From: an uncultured Synechococcaceae cyanobacterium
Lineage (GTDB): Bacteria > Cyanobacteriota > Cyanobacteriia > PCC-6307 > Cyanobiaceae
DNA: 7,077 nucleotides
Assembly: GCA_902538695.1 (NCBI GenBank)
Contig: CACBGC010000035.1
Coordinates: forward strand, 1-7,077
Direction: 5' to 3'
Positions within the stretch are counted from its first letter, which is position 1; every line of letters starts with the position of its first letter. This document shows positions 6,347 to 7,077 of this stretch, in pieces. The notes under the pieces are model-generated. The model was not told the origin of the DNA. It saw only the letters and a program-made list of their open reading frames with translations, and made no database searches. Both the position numbers and the translations under genes were made by a program.

Positions 6347-7077
6347 ATGAAACTTAGGGTTGTAGCAATAATATTATTATTATCTTTATTACTTTTTTTT
6401 GGTTTTAAAAAAGTATCTCCTAATAAAAATAAGGAGCAAAGTACAAATATTGAGCAACTAAGTATCATAAAATATATACCTGAAAAAAATAAATCATTAT
6501 TTATTTCAAATTTAGATAGTTTTAATATTGTTAATAATAATGAAAAGGATAAAAATCGAACAAATAAAGATAACTTTGTTTTAATAAAAGACTCTATATT
6601 AGATTACTTAGGAATAGATCTAGGCAACAATAAATTTGAAGATATCTACAATAATGAACTAATAATCTCAACTTTTGAAAATAATAAAAAGTTTAAAGAT
6701 GATATTTTGATTGTTTTTAAAATTAAGCCAGAAAAAACAATAGATGATTTGTTAAATTTGCCTAATAAAGTAGATCAGATTGATGAGATAATTTCAATAA
6801 AAAGAGAGAACAAAATAAATTTCCTTAACTATATATACCGAACCGACGATAATTATATAATTGCTTCATCAGATAAAAAATTAATCAAAAATAGTATTAG
6901 CTCTAGTGAAAATTTTAAGAAAAAAAAATTTCAATATGAGGGAGAGCTTGTTGGACTGAACAATGAAAAAAATATATTATTCACAAATAAATTTTTGGAA
7001 AGTAAATTTTTTAATAAAGAAATTTTAACTGAGAATAACGAGGATAATATTGCTACAACTTTTGACTTTAAAAATAA
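6347..7077 (+). CDS. membrane-anchored hypothetical protein, DUF3352-like, 5' part
   Basis: An open frame from ATG at 6347 runs without a stop to the window end (243 full codons plus 2 bases), so the 3' end is missing. The protein begins with a short basic start MKLR and a hydrophobic segment (about 5-20, rich in Leu, Ile, Val, Phe) followed by KK, giving a single N-terminal membrane anchor or uncleaved signal; no lipobox or clear AxA site is seen. The rest is hydrophilic, rich in Asn, Lys, Asp and Glu. KYIPEKNKSLFISNLDSF (about 43-60), a segment ending LGIDLGNNKFEDIYNNELIIS, and DDILIVFKIK followed later by YRTDDNYIIASSDKKLI fit, from memory, the layout of cyanobacterial DUF3352 proteins, which have no firm function. 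It should face the periplasm or lumen. GC is strikingly low: four sampled 60-base blocks from 6481 to 6720 average about 18%, against about 43% in sampled trpB blocks. That the frame stays open despite such AT richness supports a real gene. Confidence 0.75.
   Translation, partial: MKLRVVAIILLLSLLLFFGFKKVSPNKNKEQSTNIEQLSIIKYIPEKNKSLFISNLDSFNIVNNNEKDKNRTNKDNFVLIKDSILDYLGIDLGNNKFEDIYNNELIISTFENNKKFKDDILIVFKIKPEKTIDDLLNLPNKVDQIDEIISIKRENKINFLNYIYRTDDNYIIASSDKKLIKNSISSSENFKKKKFQYEGELVGLNNEKNILFTNKFLESKFFNKEILTENNEDNIATTFDFKN

Noticed and set aside
1..7077. A multi-gene defence, mobile or biosynthetic system
   Set aside because: The genes are conserved housekeeping genes on alternating strands; there are no nucleases, transposases, integrases, toxin-antitoxin pairs, spaced repeats or attachment sites in view.

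Overview
The window is a low-GC, tightly packed stretch of chromosome that looks like marine Prochlorococcus, probably a high-light-adapted clade. This is an inference from three things: the presence of chlM (chlorophyll synthesis), an Rre1/Ycf29-type response regulator typical of cyanobacteria and algal plastids, and AT-rich codon use with very short gaps between genes. No sequence search was possible. There is no mobile element, tRNA, rRNA, CRISPR array or phage gene in view.

Layout, left to right. The 3' end of rsmH (16S rRNA methyltransferase, +) enters at base 1 and converges on a class I (NifS/IscS-like) cysteine desulfurase (-). A 59-bp divergent gap then leads to a NarL/LuxR-type response regulator (+), which converges with only 4 bp between stops on chlM (Mg-protoporphyrin IX methyltransferase, -). 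An 89-bp divergent gap leads to purE (+), which converges on cysC (APS kinase, -). Upstream of cysC on the same strand is a SUI1/YciH-like small protein, and the two probably form an operon. A 48-bp divergent gap leads to trpB (+), whose stop codon directly abuts the stop codon of a single-domain rhodanese (-). An 89-bp divergent gap then leads to a partial, very AT-rich gene (+, 6347 to the window end) coding for a membrane-anchored protein with some resemblance to the cyanobacterial DUF3352 family.

The genes are housekeeping functions (ribosome modification, Fe-S or sulfur mobilisation, chlorophyll, purine, sulfate and tryptophan metabolism, stress signalling). They alternate in strand, so most must be transcribed from their own promoters; only SUI1-cysC looks co-transcribed. 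A loose sulfur theme (cysteine desulfurase, APS kinase, rhodanese) is noted, but nothing shows that these genes act together. Shine-Dalgarno sequences are largely absent, and three genes (purE, trpB, rhodanese) appear to need non-ATG starts.

I found no convincing undescribed system. The points most worth a second look are the partial 3' gene with its sharp fall in GC, a set of mutually exclusive hairpins where trpB and the rhodanese gene meet, a run of ten A residues inside the cysteine desulfurase coding strand, and the clustered non-ATG starts.
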